From Pseudomonadota bacterium (GTDB taxonomy: Bacteria; Desulfobacterota; WTBG01; JAGOGO01): a DNA stretch of 6,524 bases. The translations under genes and the position numbers were made by a program. Below the pieces are notes generated by a model. It searched no databases and was not told the origin of the DNA. It saw nothing but the letters and a program-made list of their open reading frames with translations. Shown piece after piece: positions 6,250 to 6,524 of this stretch (within the stretch, counting starts at the first letter, position 1; every line of letters starts with the position of its first letter). The DNA lies in the NCBI GenBank assembly GCA_021160085.1, contig JAGHDE010000002.1:1-6524 (forward strand), read 5' to 3'.

Positions 6250-6278
6250 TTTACAATGAACTATTTTTAATTTTAAAT
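6250..6278 (+). promoter_or_regulatory. Possible dksA promoter
   Basis: TTTACA (6250-6255) and TTAAAT (6273-6278) are separated by 17 nt, with an expected start near 6285 and a leader of about 55 nt. The stretch is extremely AT-rich, so such matches arise easily by chance. It is downstream of the possible terminator and in the right place for dksA. Confidence 0.3.
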
Positions 6279-6339
6279 ATAAGTTTAGATTGTAAAAAAA
6301 ATAGAAAATAAGAAAGGCTGATTCAATAAATCTGCTAAA

Positions 6340-6524
6340 ATGATGACAAAAACAAAGCTGAAATATTTTAAAAATTTCCTTCAAAAACAGTTGGATGATC
6401 TTTTATATGAGGTGGGTGGCACCGTTAAAGACATGAGCAAGAAAGAAGAACCGTTTCCCGATCCGGTTGATCGGGCTTCGCTCGAATCCGATAGAAATTT
6501 TCTCCTTCGGATAAGGGATCGCGA
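6340..6524 (+). CDS. dksA: DksA/TraR family RNA polymerase-binding transcription factor, 5' part (3' end outside window)
   Basis: Sixty-one codons are visible before the right edge. The translation begins MMTKTKLKYFKNFLQKQLDD and continues to FPDPVDRASLESDRNFLLRI. The latter matches the tip of the DksA coiled coil: Asp41, Asp44 and Ala46 form the DxxDxA motif (Asp71, Asp74, Ala76 in E. coli). This tip enters the RNA polymerase secondary channel and, with ppGpp, alters initiation at rRNA and amino-acid promoters. Compared with E. coli DksA about 30 N-terminal residues are missing, so this is a short form. The C-terminal zinc finger should lie outside the window. Two adjacent ATG codons (6340, 6343) are possible starts, and an in-frame stop at 6319 rules out a longer one. 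Shine-Dalgarno pairing is weak: the nearest purine run, AGAAAGG at 6311-6317, is about 22 nt away. Confidence 0.9.
   Translation, partial: MMTKTKLKYFKNFLQKQLDDLLYEVGGTVKDMSKKEEPFPDPVDRASLESDRNFLLRIRDR

Noticed and set aside
6175..6384. Minus-strand open frames upstream of comM (also 6023-6211)
   Set aside because: They are dominated by Phe, Lys, Leu and Ile from AT-rich intergenic DNA and overlap comM or dksA starts. No ribosome site or homology signal.

Overview
The window looks like chromosomal DNA of a Gram-negative bacterium, most likely a deltaproteobacterium (Desulfobacterota). This is inferred from the outer-membrane-type DUF1302 protein, its partnership with a YCF48-like propeller and an MMPL-type RND transporter, and a short DksA that starts almost directly at its coiled coil. 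Taxonomy cannot be proven from the sequence alone. Genes have balanced base composition and the intergenic gaps are clearly AT-rich.

All genes but one lie on the minus strand, so transcription of the main block runs right to left. From right to left: at 6340 the 5' part of dksA runs off the right edge on the plus strand. It is divergent from comM/yifB (4525-6072, minus), an AAA+ ATPase of the Mg-chelatase-like family. Next is a complete tRNA-Leu(CAA) gene (4333-4417, minus) with a near-consensus promoter. A 333-bp gene-free stretch (4000-4332) follows. It holds two tandem promoter candidates, a phased A-tract block, and a leader with a nested set of inverted repeats (4036-4136) that could fold as a structured RNA. 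It leads into a tightly spaced three-gene unit: a secreted seven-bladed YCF48-type beta-propeller (3031-3999), a 793-residue MMPL-type RND transporter (622-3003), and the first 178 codons of a DUF1302 outer-membrane protein (1-535) that runs off the left edge.

The three-gene unit is the most interesting content. The parts suggest an envelope-spanning system: an inner-membrane RND pump with large periplasmic loops, a periplasmic propeller, and an outer-membrane barrel. No membrane fusion protein or TolC-type gene is visible here. The combination recurs in proteobacteria, but I know of no settled substrate, so the function is left open. In the pump, the position in TM10 where MMPL/RND transporters usually carry an Asp-Tyr proton-relay pair reads Asn-Phe.

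The right-hand genes are housekeeping in type: DksA is an RNA polymerase cofactor of the ppGpp response, and ComM is linked to DNA processing during transformation. No mobile element, CRISPR array or phage gene was seen.
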